DNA from: Flavobacteriales bacterium UBA5081 | Lineage (GTDB): Bacteria > Bacteroidota > Bacteroidia > Flavobacteriales_E > Vicingaceae | Assembly (NCBI GenBank): GCA_002415785.1 | Contig: DIAJ01000015.1 | Location: 12,061-76,060 of the forward strand | DNA length: 64,000 nucleotides | Reading direction: 5' to 3' | Shown here: positions 35,234-44,253 of the stretch, one piece after another | Numbering within the stretch: the stretch's first letter is position 1 | How the letters are laid out: each line of letters opens with the position of its first letter | The notes under the pieces: generated by a model | The model's input: the letters and a program-made list of their open reading frames with translations, nothing else | What the model was told of the DNA's origin: nothing | Databases searched by the model: none | Made by a program: the position numbers and the translations under genes

Positions 35234-36154
35234 TTATTTGCTTAAAATGCTGACAGTAAGTATCATTGGAATTAAGAAGTAAACAATAGGATGAACTGAC
35301 AATCTCTTGCTAGCCTTTAATTGATTTAACTCAATAATTTTGATTTCATCTCCGATTTCAATAATTGAGTATTTCAATAAGTATTTGCCATTGTCTTCTT
35401 TTGAGTATGCATCAATGATTATATTTTTAACTTTTTCGGGGAGAATGATTCCTTCAAACTCATCACTTTTCTTTCTTTTTTTATAAAAAACCTGTCCTTC
35501 ATAAAGGCTGTCAACCTCAGAGGTGTTAACTTTATTATTAATAGTTAAAGTTTCTTTTTTGGGTATATATTTTTGACTTAATGTATCAGGTTCAATTGTA
35601 CTAATGTATTTGTTTAAATCGCGAAAAGATTGATAAAAGAAATTGTAAGTAAAGTCATCTAAGGTGTATTTTTTTTCTCTAATTAATGTGTCAATCTCTA
35701 ATTTGTCATGCCAAAGTAAAAAAGTGTCTTTATCTTTTTCCAAGTAATAGTTAACAGCTATTTCAAAATGCCTTGATTTCTTTTTTGTTAAGTAATCATT
35801 TGGTTCGTTCTCTGAGATATATAGGTTCGTAAAGGCAACTATAACTTTTTTCTTACCAATTTTTGCAAGTTTCATTGCTCGATCAAAGTATGGATTAAAT
35901 ACAGCAGGAAGTTCGTCTGTGACTTGAAGGATAACTTTGCCTCTATCTTGATAGTATATCTCTCCAATTTGTAAGATGTGTTTGCGGTTATCTATTACAC
36001 CACTAATTTGAAAGCTCGAGGTATCTAATTTTAGACCATACAAAGGCATTTTAAATTCTTGATATAGTATTTGCTCGTAATCTTGAGCTGATATATAAAG
36101 ACTTGTATGGAAGAAGATTAGAAGTAAAAAGTATTTTTTAAAAGTGTTTATCAT
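35234..36154 (-). CDS. Exported protein of unknown function
   Basis: This 306-residue protein starts with a signal peptide (KKYFLLLIFFHTSLYISAQ), has a long charged Lys/Asp/Tyr-rich middle and ends in a hydrophobic segment (VYFLIPMILTVSILSK). No motif or family is recognised. Its upstream position and similar make-up (Sec signal, charged body, membrane segment) suggest it may work with the frameshifted gene 42 nt downstream. Confidence 0.6.
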   Translation of the reverse strand: MINTFKKYFLLLIFFHTSLYISAQDYEQILYQEFKMPLYGLKLDTSSFQISGVIDNRKHILQIGEIYYQDRGKVILQVTDELPAVFNPYFDRAMKLAKIGKKKVIVAFTNLYISENEPNDYLTKKKSRHFEIAVNYYLEKDKDTFLLWHDKLEIDTLIREKKYTLDDFTYNFFYQSFRDLNKYISTIEPDTLSQKYIPKKETLTINNKVNTSEVDSLYEGQVFYKKRKKSDEFEGIILPEKVKNIIIDAYSKEDNGKYLLKYSIIEIGDEIKIIELNQLKASKRLSVHPIVYFLIPMILTVSILSK

Positions 36155-36189
36155 GGTTAGCTGATTAGATACTAAAAAAACAACAAATT

Positions 36190-37659
36190 CTACAACAACA
36201 CCCCTACAATCACTGCAGTAAATAAGGAAGCTAAGGTGCCGCCGATAAGGGCTTTTACACCGTATTTAGCCAATAATCCTTTGCGTGTGGGAGCTAGTGC
36301 GCCAATACCTCCAATCTGTATGCCGATAGAGGCAAAGTTGGCAAAGCCACACAAAATGTAAGTTGCCATGGTGATGCTTTTTTGTTCTGCAAATGCTCCG
36401 GATGCTTTCATATCGCCAAGGGAAACGTAAGCCACAAATTCGTTTAAAATGGTTTTTTCACCTAAAAGCTGACCGACTAAAATCATGTCTTCCTTTGCTA
36501 CGCCCATTAACCAAGCAACAGGAGCAAAAGTATAACCGATGATAAATTCGAAGGTCAAACCATTGAAGTTAGTGTGTTCAATAATTAAAGTATTCAGTCC
36601 ACTGTAGTGTCCGATTAAGTCTTTTAAAATGTAATTACCCATGGTGATGAAAGCAATAAAGACTAAAAGCATTCCTCCAACATTTACTGCAAGCTTAATT
36701 CCTTCAGTGGTTCCATTGGCAATGGCCTCTAAAGCATTTCCACCAATCTTTTCCTGACTGATTTCCATTTTGTCGTTGATTTTTTCCGTTTCAGGAACCA
36801 ACATCTTGGCGGCGATTACAGCTGCCGGAGCCGACATCACAGAAGCGGCTAATAAGTGTTTGGCAAAGTAAATTTGCTCAGCCTCATCGCCACCGCCTAA
36901 AAAACCGATGTAAGCGGCTAAAACTCCTCCGGCAATAGTTGCCATTCCTCCTGACATCAAGCAAAGTAATTCTGACTTTGTCATGCTTCCTAAATAGGGT
37001 TTTACCAAAAGTGGAGCTTCTGTTTGACCTAAGAAAATGTTTCCTGCTGCTGCTAAACTTTCCGCACCCGAAAGCTTCATGAGTCGCTTCATCAACCAAG
37101 CAAAACCATAAACGAATTTCTGAAGAATTCCCCAATAATAAAGCAGACTGGTTAAAGCGGAAAAGAACACAATGGTAGGAAGCACTTGTACCACAAAGTT
37201 GATAAAACCGACTTCAATTTTTTGAGTAACGAAAGACTCAAAAAGAAAGGCTGTGCCCGCATTGGTAAAGGAAATGATTTTGACAAAAAACTGACTAATC
37301 ATTTCAAAGAATTGCTCTGCAATAGGAACTTTTAATACCAAAAGTGCCAACACAATTTGCATGAGCAGGCCTTTGCCCACTAATGACCAGTTGATCGCTC
37401 GACGGTTTTCGCTAAATAAAAATGCTATAAGCAGAAGGGATATCATGCCAAGTAAACCTCTAAAAAAAGAGGTGAAAGTGAAACCCGAAAGTGCTTTTAT
37501 TTCTCTTTGGTTAACTTCTTCCTCAGTTTGACTTTGAGCAGCAGAAGAACTGTCTATTTGATCAACAGTATCGATTAAACTTTCTGCTTCTGTAGCAAAG
37601 GATTCTTGGCTAAAAACAAATAAAATAAAGAGAAGATGTAGGAACGATATTGATTTCAA
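36190..37659 (-). CDS. nupC: Concentrative nucleoside transporter (CNT/NupC family)
   Basis: It imports nucleosides across the inner membrane with a cation gradient. Family blocks are visible: the N-terminal membrane pair, GAESLAAAGNIFLGQTEAPLLVKPYL, MSGGMATIAGGVLAAYIGFLG, FIIGYTFAPVAWLMGV and FANFASIGIQIGGIGALAPTRKGLLAKYGVKAL. The frame extends to 37734, overlapping the nuclease gene. A TTG at 37659 gives MKSISFLHLLFILFVFSQES, a neat signal-like N-terminus 16 nt after the nuclease stop, and I prefer it. An ATG at 37710 is the alternative. Confidence 0.9.
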   Translation of the reverse strand: MKSISFLHLLFILFVFSQESFATEAESLIDTVDQIDSSSAAQSQTEEEVNQREIKALSGFTFTSFFRGLLGMISLLLIAFLFSENRRAINWSLVGKGLLMQIVLALLVLKVPIAEQFFEMISQFFVKIISFTNAGTAFLFESFVTQKIEVGFINFVVQVLPTIVFFSALTSLLYYWGILQKFVYGFAWLMKRLMKLSGAESLAAAGNIFLGQTEAPLLVKPYLGSMTKSELLCLMSGGMATIAGGVLAAYIGFLGGGDEAEQIYFAKHLLAASVMSAPAAVIAAKMLVPETEKINDKMEISQEKIGGNALEAIANGTTEGIKLAVNVGGMLLVFIAFITMGNYILKDLIGHYSGLNTLIIEHTNFNGLTFEFIIGYTFAPVAWLMGVAKEDMILVGQLLGEKTILNEFVAYVSLGDMKASGAFAEQKSITMATYILCGFANFASIGIQIGGIGALAPTRKGLLAKYGVKALIGGTLASLFTAVIVGVLL

Positions 37660-37675
37660 GGAAGTAAAATGATGC

Positions 37676-38275
37676 TTAGTTGCTTGACTTGTTACGTTTT
37701 TGAATTTCATCGCGAAGTTTGGAAGCTTCCTCATAATTTTCAGTGTCGATGGCTTTTTCTAAGCGCTCGTTTAGTTCATCTATTGAAAGCGAATCTAAGC
37801 CTTTTTTTTGTTTTGTGCTTCTAGGTTTTTTGCTCTTTGGAGCGGGAGCTTCTGCTGCGGCATCTTCTTCAAGTACAATTCCCGCTTTCTCTAAGATAAA
37901 CTCAAAAGTGTATATTGGGCACTTAAAGCGAACTGCCAAAGCTACGGCATCAGATGTTCGTGTATCAATTTCAACTTCTTGATTGTTTTGTAAGCAAATT
38001 AGTTTGGCGTAAAATACACCTTCAACTAAATTGTAAATAATAATTTCTTTAATATCGATTTTAAAAGACTCGGCGAAGCTCTTAAAAAGATCGTGAGTTA
38101 AAGGTCTGCTAGGCGTCATGTCTTCTAATTCAATGGCAATGGCTTGAGCCTCGAATCCGCCGATTATAATAGGTAATCTGCGTTTGCCATCTTGCTCAGC
38201 TAACACCAAGGCATAAGCACCCGATTGTGTTTGGCTGTATGAAAGTCCGACGATATCTAGTGCAATTTTCTTCAT
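37676..38275 (-). CDS. Bifunctional nuclease domain protein with UVR motif
   Basis: This 199-residue protein has a BFN (DUF151) domain at residues 1-130: MKKIALDIVGLSYSQTQSGAYALVLAE, LPIIIGGFEAQAIAIELE and DTRTSDAVALAVRFKCPIY. An Ala/Lys-rich linker leads to a C-terminal UVR motif (LNERLEKAIDTENYEEASKLRDEIQ) like that of UvrB/UvrC. BFN proteins have been linked to DNase/RNase activity and DNA damage, but the role here is inferred. I chose MKKIALD (38275) over the start three codons upstream. It lies between etfA and nupC on the same strand. Confidence 0.88.
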   Translation of the reverse strand: MKKIALDIVGLSYSQTQSGAYALVLAEQDGKRRLPIIIGGFEAQAIAIELEDMTPSRPLTHDLFKSFAESFKIDIKEIIIYNLVEGVFYAKLICLQNNQEVEIDTRTSDAVALAVRFKCPIYTFEFILEKAGIVLEEDAAAEAPAPKSKKPRSTKQKKGLDSLSIDELNERLEKAIDTENYEEASKLRDEIQKRNKSSN

Positions 38276-38296
38276 CTGCTGCAAATCATTTTAGAA

Positions 38297-38324
38297 AGTA
38301 GGAGCGAAAATATTCGCCCCTACT
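38297..38324. repeat. Hairpin between etfA and the nuclease gene
   Basis: AGTAGGAGCGAA and TTCGCCCCTACT pair with one mismatch around a short AATA loop. It lies between two genes of the same strand without a strong T tail, so it could be a weak terminator, an mRNA processing or stability hairpin, or an interspersed repeat. Confidence 0.6.
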
Positions 38325-38331
38325 GTGGATT

Positions 38332-39294
38332 TTATGCGTTAGAATCTAAATTCATCGATTTTGCGGCTTCTACCAACTTAGGCACCACGTCAAATGCATC
38401 GCCTACAATACCGTAGTCGGCAGATTTAAAGAAAGGCGCTTCCGGATCATTGTTAATTACAACAATTACTTTACTTTGGTTTACACCTGCTAAATGTTGA
38501 ATAGCTCCTGAAATACCAATAGCAATGTAAAGGTTCGGGCGAATTGCCACACCGGTTTGACCTACATGCTCGTGGTGAGGTCTCCAGTCCATATCGGCTA
38601 CCGGACGAGAGCAAGCAGTTGCTGCGCCCAGCGCTTTTGCTAAGTCTTCAATCATGCCCCAGTTTTCAGGACCTTTTAAGCCTCTTCCTGCACTAACCAC
38701 TTTTTCAGCTTCAGTTAATGGCAAGTCAGCTTCTTCCATTTTTTGCTCTTTAACTTGAAGTCTTGAGCTTCCTAAGTCGGCACTGAATTCTTCAATTGTT
38801 GCACTTTTTTCGTTTTCCTTTTTCTCAATAGAGTTAGGCATAACAGAAATAATTCTATATTCAGAGTTGATTTTTGTATGTGCAAAAGCCTTTCCGGAGA
38901 AAACAGCTTTTTTAACAACAAAACCATCTGTAGTATCAGGAAGTGCAACCGCACCGGAAACTAAACCGGCGTCCATCTTTGCTGCTAAAATAGGAGCAAC
39001 TGACTTTCCACTCAAATCGTGAGGAAAAATAATGGTTTTAGCACCTTCTTTTTCAGCAGCAGCTTTTAATGCAGCAGCAATTAAAGTCGGTTGAAAGTCG
39101 GCTAAAGCAGCATCTTTGCAGTGCAGCACTTTATCTGCTCCGTACTTTCCTAAACTTTCAAGACCTTCAGCTTCGCCGGCTACAAGAGCCACTACTTGGT
39201 CGCCATCAGCCATTTGAGAAGCATAAGAAACTGCTTCAAAAGCTGATTTATGTAATTTGTTATTTGCCGAATCGGCGTATACTAATATTGACAT
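38332..39294 (-). CDS. etfA: Electron transfer flavoprotein, alpha subunit
   Basis: EtfA binds FAD and with EtfB carries electrons from acyl-CoA and other dehydrogenases to the quinone pool. The 320-residue protein shows the alpha C-terminal FAD domain: VVSAGRGLKGPENW, ATACSRPVADMDWRPHHEHVGQTGVAIRPNLYIAIGISGAIQHLAG and ADYGIVGDAFDVVPKL. It follows etfB by 12 nt. IcmF, in the same window, belongs to the acyl-CoA catabolism that such an ETF would support. Confidence 0.97.
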   Translation of the reverse strand: MSILVYADSANNKLHKSAFEAVSYASQMADGDQVVALVAGEAEGLESLGKYGADKVLHCKDAALADFQPTLIAAALKAAAEKEGAKTIIFPHDLSGKSVAPILAAKMDAGLVSGAVALPDTTDGFVVKKAVFSGKAFAHTKINSEYRIISVMPNSIEKKENEKSATIEEFSADLGSSRLQVKEQKMEEADLPLTEAEKVVSAGRGLKGPENWGMIEDLAKALGAATACSRPVADMDWRPHHEHVGQTGVAIRPNLYIAIGISGAIQHLAGVNQSKVIVVINNDPEAPFFKSADYGIVGDAFDVVPKLVEAAKSMNLDSNA

Positions 39295-39306
39295 AATTCT
39301 TTCTTT

Positions 39307-40047
39307 TTAAATAACTTTAGCTTCGTTTCTTAATAATTCAAGTAATTCAGCAGCATTGTCTGCATCTATGTATTTGCAGTCGCCTTTTGCCGGAGGAAGT
39401 TCGTAAGAAACTATTTCCGTAGCGTTTTCTGCTTCAGCAGGCTCAATCACATTAAGGGGCTTTGTTCTAGCTGCCATAATTCCTCTCATATTTGGGATTC
39501 TAGCTTCTGCCATACCTTTCGCTGCACTTAATACAAATGGAGTTTCAACTTCAATTACTTCTTTACCGCCTTGTATATCTCTTTGAACAGTGGCTTTGTT
39601 GCCATCCATTTCCATTTTAGAGGCATTGGAAATAAAAGGCTGATCTAAAATTGCAGCAATCATTCCACCAACTTGTGAGCCGTTATAGTCAATGGTTTCC
39701 TTGCCGCAAAGTACCAAGTCAAAATTATTTTCCTTTGCATACTTGGCTATTTGCTTAGCCGTGTACAATGCGTCGGTTGGCTCGGCATCAATTCTTACAG
39801 CATCATCAGCTCCAATAGCCAATGCCTTTCTAATAGTTGGGTCGTTATCTGCTTTTCCAACATTAATTACAGTTACCGATCCGCCTTGAGCTTCTTTAAT
39901 TTCAAGCCCCTTCACTAAAGCATACCATTCATCATAAGGATTAATGATAAACTGTACACCATTAGTATCAAATTGGGTGTTGTTATCAGTAAAGGCAATT
40001 TTGGCTGTTGTGTCCGGTGCCTTACTGATGCATACAAGTATCTTCAT
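39307..40047 (-). CDS. etfB: Electron transfer flavoprotein, beta subunit
   Basis: EtfB is the AMP-binding partner of EtfA. The 246-residue protein has MKILVCISKAPDT at the start, NPYDEWYALVKGLEIKE, DLVLCGKETIDYNGSQVGGMIAAILDQPF and the recognition-loop-like SAAKGMAEARIPNMRGIMAAR. It is the first gene of a minus-strand group etfB-etfA-nuclease-nupC. A -7 box lies 67 nt upstream, with a 12-bp palindrome between it and the ATG. Confidence 0.97.
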   Translation of the reverse strand: MKILVCISKAPDTTAKIAFTDNNTQFDTNGVQFIINPYDEWYALVKGLEIKEAQGGSVTVINVGKADNDPTIRKALAIGADDAVRIDAEPTDALYTAKQIAKYAKENNFDLVLCGKETIDYNGSQVGGMIAAILDQPFISNASKMEMDGNKATVQRDIQGGKEVIEVETPFVLSAAKGMAEARIPNMRGIMAARTKPLNVIEPAEAENATEIVSYELPPAKGDCKYIDADNAAELLELLRNEAKVI

Positions 40048-40082
40048 AATAATGTATTAATTGTTATTTAATTTATTTTAAA

Positions 40083-40094
40083 TGGCTTAAGCCA
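40083..40094. promoter_or_regulatory. 12-bp palindrome in the etfB leader
   Basis: TGGCTTAAGCCA is a perfect palindrome about 20 bp downstream of the etfB -7 box and 36 bp before the ATG. A repressor bound here would block transcription. It may also simply be chance in a non-coding leader. Confidence 0.4.
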
Positions 40095-40113
40095 CATAGA
40101 CTAAAAAGGAATA

Positions 40114-40121
40114 CAAAACTA
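40114..40121 (-). promoter_or_regulatory. etfB -7 promoter element
   Basis: The minus strand reads TAGTTTTG, matching TAnnTTTG. No TTG at the usual -33 spacing is seen. The promoter would drive etfB-etfA and possibly the nuclease and nupC. Confidence 0.55.
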
Positions 40122-40223
40122 ACTAAAATCCAAAGAATTTAACTCATTTCATTGTGCTTAGCTTCTTATTTTTTAAGATATGAACAGTTGAATTTTTTCT
40201 TTGTTGTGCATTTGTTTATTTAA

Positions 40224-40231
40224 TAATTTTG
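40224..40231 (+). promoter_or_regulatory. pdhB promoter (-33 TTG, -7 TAATTTTG)
   Basis: TAATTTTG is a perfect -7 match with a TTG at 40204-40206, 17 nt upstream. The leader to the pdhB ATG at 40335 is about 100 nt, long for this window, and contains no other recognised element. Confidence 0.6.
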
Positions 40232-40334
40232 AAGCCCGCCTATAGAGGCTTGAATTAGTTTGTCAGTGATGCAAAAAATAAAATCATAAAATTGATTTTT
40301 TGTTAGCCGGCTAGTTACAAAACATGATTTAAAG

Positions 40335-41318
40335 ATGAAGACGTTACAATTTAGAGAAGCCCTGCGAGAAGCCATGAGCGAAGAAATGCGCCGGGATGAT
40401 AGAGTGTTTTTGATGGGTGAAGAAGTTGCCCAATACAACGGAGCTTACAAAGTAAGTCAGGGTATGTTAGACGAGTTTGGTGAAAAACGAGTAATCGATA
40501 CACCAATTGCAGAGCTTGGTTTTGCCGGTATTGGAGTAGGTGCTGCAATGAACGGTTTGCGTCCTATTATTGAATTTATGACTTTCAACTTTTCCTTAGT
40601 TGCTATTGATCAGGTAATCAATTCGGCTGCTAAAATGTTGAGCATGTCGGGAGGACAATATGGAGCTCCAATGGTTTTTAGAGGGCCAACAGCTTCTGCC
40701 GGTCAATTAGGAGCGCAACACTCACAAGCTTTTGATAGCTGGTACGCAAATACTCCTGGTTTAAAAGTGGTTGTTCCTTCAAACCCTGCTGATGCAAAAG
40801 GCTTATTAAAGTCTGCTATTCGCGATGACGATCCGGTTATTTTTATGGAATCGGAACAAATGTATGGCGATAAAGGAGAGGTTCCGGAAGGAGAGTACTT
40901 AACTCCGCTAGGTTCTGCTAAAGTTGTAAAAGAAGGAAGTGATGTAACCATTGTTTCTTTTGGAAAAATCATGAAAGTGGCTTTAGAAGCTGCAGAAGAG
41001 TTAGCAAAAGATGGAATTAAAGCAGAAGTAATCGACTTAAGAACTATTCGTCCCATCGATTACAAAACAGTTATTGAGTCTGTAAAGAAAACAAATCGCA
41101 TGGTTATTTTGGAGGAAGCATGGCCTTTGGGAAATATTTCTACAGAGTTAACATATATGATCCAGCGAAATGCATTTGATTATTTAGATGCTCCAATTCG
41201 CCGAATTAATACTAAAGATACTCCATTGCCTTATGCGCCTACTTTGGTGGAGGCTTGGTTGCCGAATACAAAAGACCTAATTAATGCAGTAAAAGATGTG
41301 ATGTATATTAACGCATAG
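40335..41318 (+). CDS. pdhB: Pyruvate dehydrogenase E1 component, beta subunit
   Basis: With the alpha subunit it forms the thiamine-pyrophosphate E1 of the pyruvate dehydrogenase complex. The 327-residue protein shows FREALREAMSEEMRRD, GEEVAQYNGAYKVSQGML, DTPIAELGFAGIGVGAAM, RGPTASAGQLGAQHSQAFDSWYANTPGLKVVVPSNP and the closing LEEAWPLGNISTEL. E1-alpha and E2/E3 are not in the window, so the complex is encoded at separate loci. Branched-chain E1-beta proteins are close relatives; the overall pattern favours the pyruvate enzyme. Confidence 0.93.
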   Translation: MKTLQFREALREAMSEEMRRDDRVFLMGEEVAQYNGAYKVSQGMLDEFGEKRVIDTPIAELGFAGIGVGAAMNGLRPIIEFMTFNFSLVAIDQVINSAAKMLSMSGGQYGAPMVFRGPTASAGQLGAQHSQAFDSWYANTPGLKVVVPSNPADAKGLLKSAIRDDDPVIFMESEQMYGDKGEVPEGEYLTPLGSAKVVKEGSDVTIVSFGKIMKVALEAAEELAKDGIKAEVIDLRTIRPIDYKTVIESVKKTNRMVILEEAWPLGNISTELTYMIQRNAFDYLDAPIRRINTKDTPLPYAPTLVEAWLPNTKDLINAVKDVMYINA

Positions 41319-41344
41319 TTTTTATACCTTGTAAAGTTGAATTT

Positions 41345-41378
41345 AATGCCGACTCAATTGAGCTCGGCATTATTTTTT
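41345..41378 (+). terminator. pdhB intrinsic terminator
   Basis: AATGCCGA and TCGGCATT pair around an 11-nt loop and are followed by ATTTTTTG. The T run also supplies the TTG used as the hppA -33 element. Confidence 0.8.
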
Positions 41379-41399
41379 GCATATCATTTCAATTACATA

Positions 41400-41407
41400 T
41401 ACATTTG
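41400..41407 (+). promoter_or_regulatory. hppA promoter (-33 TTG, -7 TACATTTG)
   Basis: TACATTTG is a perfect -7 match with a TTG at 41377-41379, exactly 20 nt upstream. It lies 54 nt before the ATG at 41462. Confidence 0.7.
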
Positions 41408-41461
41408 CGGCTTTTTACACAAGAACTTTTAGATAATATTACTTTTTTTAACAATTAAATT

Positions 41462-44176
41462 ATGGATACGAGCACTATTTTACTTTACCTAGTCCCATTT
41501 TTGGGAATTATTGGATTGATTGTCATGGCTGTGAAATCAGCATGGGTTTCCAAGCAAGATGTTGGAGACGCTAATATGGCTGAATTGGCAAGACACATTG
41601 CCACAGGAGCAATGGCTTTTTTAAAGGCAGAATGGAAAGTGATGTCTTATTTTGTGGTAATCGCAGCTATTTTATTGGCTTGGTCGGGCACTCAAGTTGA
41701 CAATTCACATCCGGTAATTGCAATCACTTTTATTATTGGAGCTTTCTTATCTGCTTTAGCAGGGTGGATTGGTATGAACATCGCCACTAAGGCCAATGTT
41801 CGCACAACTCAGGCAGCACGCTCATCTTTGGCAAAAGCCTTAAGTGTTTCTTTTAACGGAGGAACAGTTATGGGCTTAGGTGTTGCCGGCTTAGCCGTTT
41901 TAGGCTTGGGCGGAATATTCATTTTTTTGCTAGGCATGTTTGGTCCAGAAGCTACTTTCGTAGAAAAAGGAAGTTATATTTTTGCTATTGAAGTGTTAGC
42001 AGGTTTTTCTTTGGGAGCTGAATCAATTGCTCTTTTTGCGCGTGTTGGAGGTGGTATTTATACCAAAGCTGCCGATGTTGGAGCAGACTTAGTTGGTAAA
42101 GTTGAAGCCGGAATTCCTGAAGATGATCCGCGTAATCCAGCTACCATTGCCGATAATGTAGGTGATAATGTTGGTGATGTTGCCGGAATGGGAGCTGATT
42201 TGTTTGGTTCTTACGTAGCAACAATCTTAGCAACTATGGTACTAGGTGCTGAGGTAATTGCCGAAGATGCTTTTAATGGTTTATCACCCATTTTGCTGCC
42301 AATGATCATTGCCGGATTAGGGTTGATTTTCTCCATTATCGGAACTTTTTTTGTAAGAGTAAAGAGTGAAGAAGGTAGTGTTCAAGGAGCTTTAAATATA
42401 GGGAACTGGTTGTCGATAATATTAACAGCAGTGGCTTCTTATTTTCTTGTGGATTATTTAATGCCACAGGATATGATTATTCGTGGAGAGAACTTTACTT
42501 CAATAAATGTATTTTTTGCCATTCTAACAGGTTTAGTTGTTGGGGCAATTATGAGTGTAGTAACAGAATATTACACTGCCATGGGCAAAAAGCCGGTAAA
42601 CTCTATAGTGCAACAATCATCTACCGGACATGCTACAAATATTATTGGTGGTTTAGCAGTAGGAATGCAGTCGACTGTGATTCCAATTATTGTTTTAGCA
42701 GCAGGTATTTATATTTCTTTTGAATTTGCCGGACTATACGGAGTTGCTATTGCCGCTGCAGGTATGATGGCAACAACTGCTATGCAGTTGGCGATTGACG
42801 CTTTTGGTCCGATTGCCGATAATGCCGGAGGTATTGCCGAAATGAGTGGTTTGCCTGAAGAAGTTCGCGGAAGAACTGACAACTTAGATGCTGTTGGAAA
42901 CACTACTGCCGCTGCAGGTAAAGGATTCGCCATTGCATCTGCTGCACTAACTGCCTTGGCATTGTTTGCAGCTTTTGTTGGCGTTGCCGGAATTGATTCG
43001 ATTGATATTTATAAGGCAGATGTTTTAGCAGGCTTATTTGTAGGTGGAATGATTCCTTTTATTTTCTCTGCTTTAACAATTGCGGCAGTAGGTAGAGCAG
43101 CCATGGATATGGTTCAAGAAGTTCGTCGTCAGTTCAAGGAGATTCCAGGTATTATGGAGTACAAAGCCAAGCCTGAATACGACAAATGTGTAGAGATTTC
43201 AACTAAAGCTTCAATTCGAGAAATGATGTTGCCCGGAGCTATTGCGTTAATCGTTCCAATTATTGTTGGTTTTGCATTCGGACCGGAAGTGTTAGGTGGT
43301 TTGTTAGCCGGTGTAACTGTTTCCGGTGTGTTGATGGGAATTTTCCAAAACAATGCCGGCGGTGCATGGGACAATGCTAAAAAATCTTTTGAAAAGGGAG
43401 TAATGATTAACGGAAAAATGGAGTACAAAGGTTCTGAACCACACAAAGCTTCCGTTACAGGAGATACGGTCGGAGATCCATTTAAAGATACTTCAGGCCC
43501 TTCTATGAACATCTTAATTAAGTTAATGTCGATTGTTTCATTAGTAATTGCTCCTCATATTTCAGTGAGTTCTCATGGCGCTCATGATGAGAATGTAAAT
43601 CAAGAAATGAATAAGCAACAAACTGAGGTTGTTGAAGGGCAAATTAAGGATGGTGTTTACTATTTGCCACAAGGAGAGTATTCCGTTAGTTGGAATGCTA
43701 AAAAAGTAGGTGGAGAGCACCATGGTGTTGTTAAAATCAGCAATGGTAAACTAAGAGTTGAAAACAACAAAATTATTGAAGGATCTATTGAAGTTGATAT
43801 GTCAACAATTCAAGTGAATGATATTAGAGATGAAGAAAAAAATGCTAAATTAGTTGGACATCTAAAAAGTGAAGATTTCTTTGATGTAGAGAGTCATAAG
43901 TATGCTACATTGGATTTTCGCTCAATCGACGGAAGTGGTAAACATCAAGTGTTAATGGCAGATATGACCATCAAAGGAATTCGAAATCAAGTAAGATTTG
44001 ATGTCACTATTGAGCAGAATTCTCCGAATTCGATTAAAGCAAGTGCATATTTAACCTTAGATAGAACTAAATATGATATTACCTATAAGTCGAAAAGCGT
44101 AGATGCTTTATTGGATGAGTTTATTTACGATAACTTCGATATTAAAACAAAGTTTATTGCTGAGTTACCGAATTAA
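41462..44176 (+). CDS. hppA: Membrane pyrophosphatase fused to a YceI-like domain
   Basis: Residues 1 to about 700 form a multi-helix, ion-pumping pyrophosphatase that uses PPi hydrolysis to export Na+ or H+. The catalytic motif DVGADLVGKVE begins at residue 205, followed by DDPRNPATIADNVGDNVGDVAGMGADLFGSY. GNTTAAAGKG (479-488) carries Ala where K+-independent enzymes have Lys, pointing to the K+-dependent class. After the last helix (about 682-701) comes a linker, then about 175 residues resembling YceI: GEYSVSWNAKKVGGEHHGVVKI, SEDFFDVESHKYATLDF and DMTIKGIRNQVRFDV. In this family the C-terminus faces outside, so the extra domain would be periplasmic. The fusion is unusual. Confidence 0.93.
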   Translation: MDTSTILLYLVPFLGIIGLIVMAVKSAWVSKQDVGDANMAELARHIATGAMAFLKAEWKVMSYFVVIAAILLAWSGTQVDNSHPVIAITFIIGAFLSALAGWIGMNIATKANVRTTQAARSSLAKALSVSFNGGTVMGLGVAGLAVLGLGGIFIFLLGMFGPEATFVEKGSYIFAIEVLAGFSLGAESIALFARVGGGIYTKAADVGADLVGKVEAGIPEDDPRNPATIADNVGDNVGDVAGMGADLFGSYVATILATMVLGAEVIAEDAFNGLSPILLPMIIAGLGLIFSIIGTFFVRVKSEEGSVQGALNIGNWLSIILTAVASYFLVDYLMPQDMIIRGENFTSINVFFAILTGLVVGAIMSVVTEYYTAMGKKPVNSIVQQSSTGHATNIIGGLAVGMQSTVIPIIVLAAGIYISFEFAGLYGVAIAAAGMMATTAMQLAIDAFGPIADNAGGIAEMSGLPEEVRGRTDNLDAVGNTTAAAGKGFAIASAALTALALFAAFVGVAGIDSIDIYKADVLAGLFVGGMIPFIFSALTIAAVGRAAMDMVQEVRRQFKEIPGIMEYKAKPEYDKCVEISTKASIREMMLPGAIALIVPIIVGFAFGPEVLGGLLAGVTVSGVLMGIFQNNAGGAWDNAKKSFEKGVMINGKMEYKGSEPHKASVTGDTVGDPFKDTSGPSMNILIKLMSIVSLVIAPHISVSSHGAHDENVNQEMNKQQTEVVEGQIKDGVYYLPQGEYSVSWNAKKVGGEHHGVVKISNGKLRVENNKIIEGSIEVDMSTIQVNDIRDEEKNAKLVGHLKSEDFFDVESHKYATLDFRSIDGSGKHQVLMADMTIKGIRNQVRFDVTIEQNSPNSIKASAYLTLDRTKYDITYKSKSVDALLDEFIYDNFDIKTKFIAELPN

Positions 44177-44203
44177 TTAGAAAGAGCATAATAATATTAA
44201 AGC

Positions 44204-44240
44204 AGACCTTCAAGATTTCAAAAACCTTGAAGGTCTTTTT
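44204..44240 (+). terminator. hppA intrinsic terminator
   Basis: AGACCTTCAAG and CTTGAAGGTCT are perfectly complementary with an 11-nt A-rich loop and a TTTTATTTTG tail. They lie 27 nt after the hppA stop and can also serve the convergent kinase gene. Confidence 0.85.
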
Positions 44241-44253
44241 ATTTTGTCAACTT

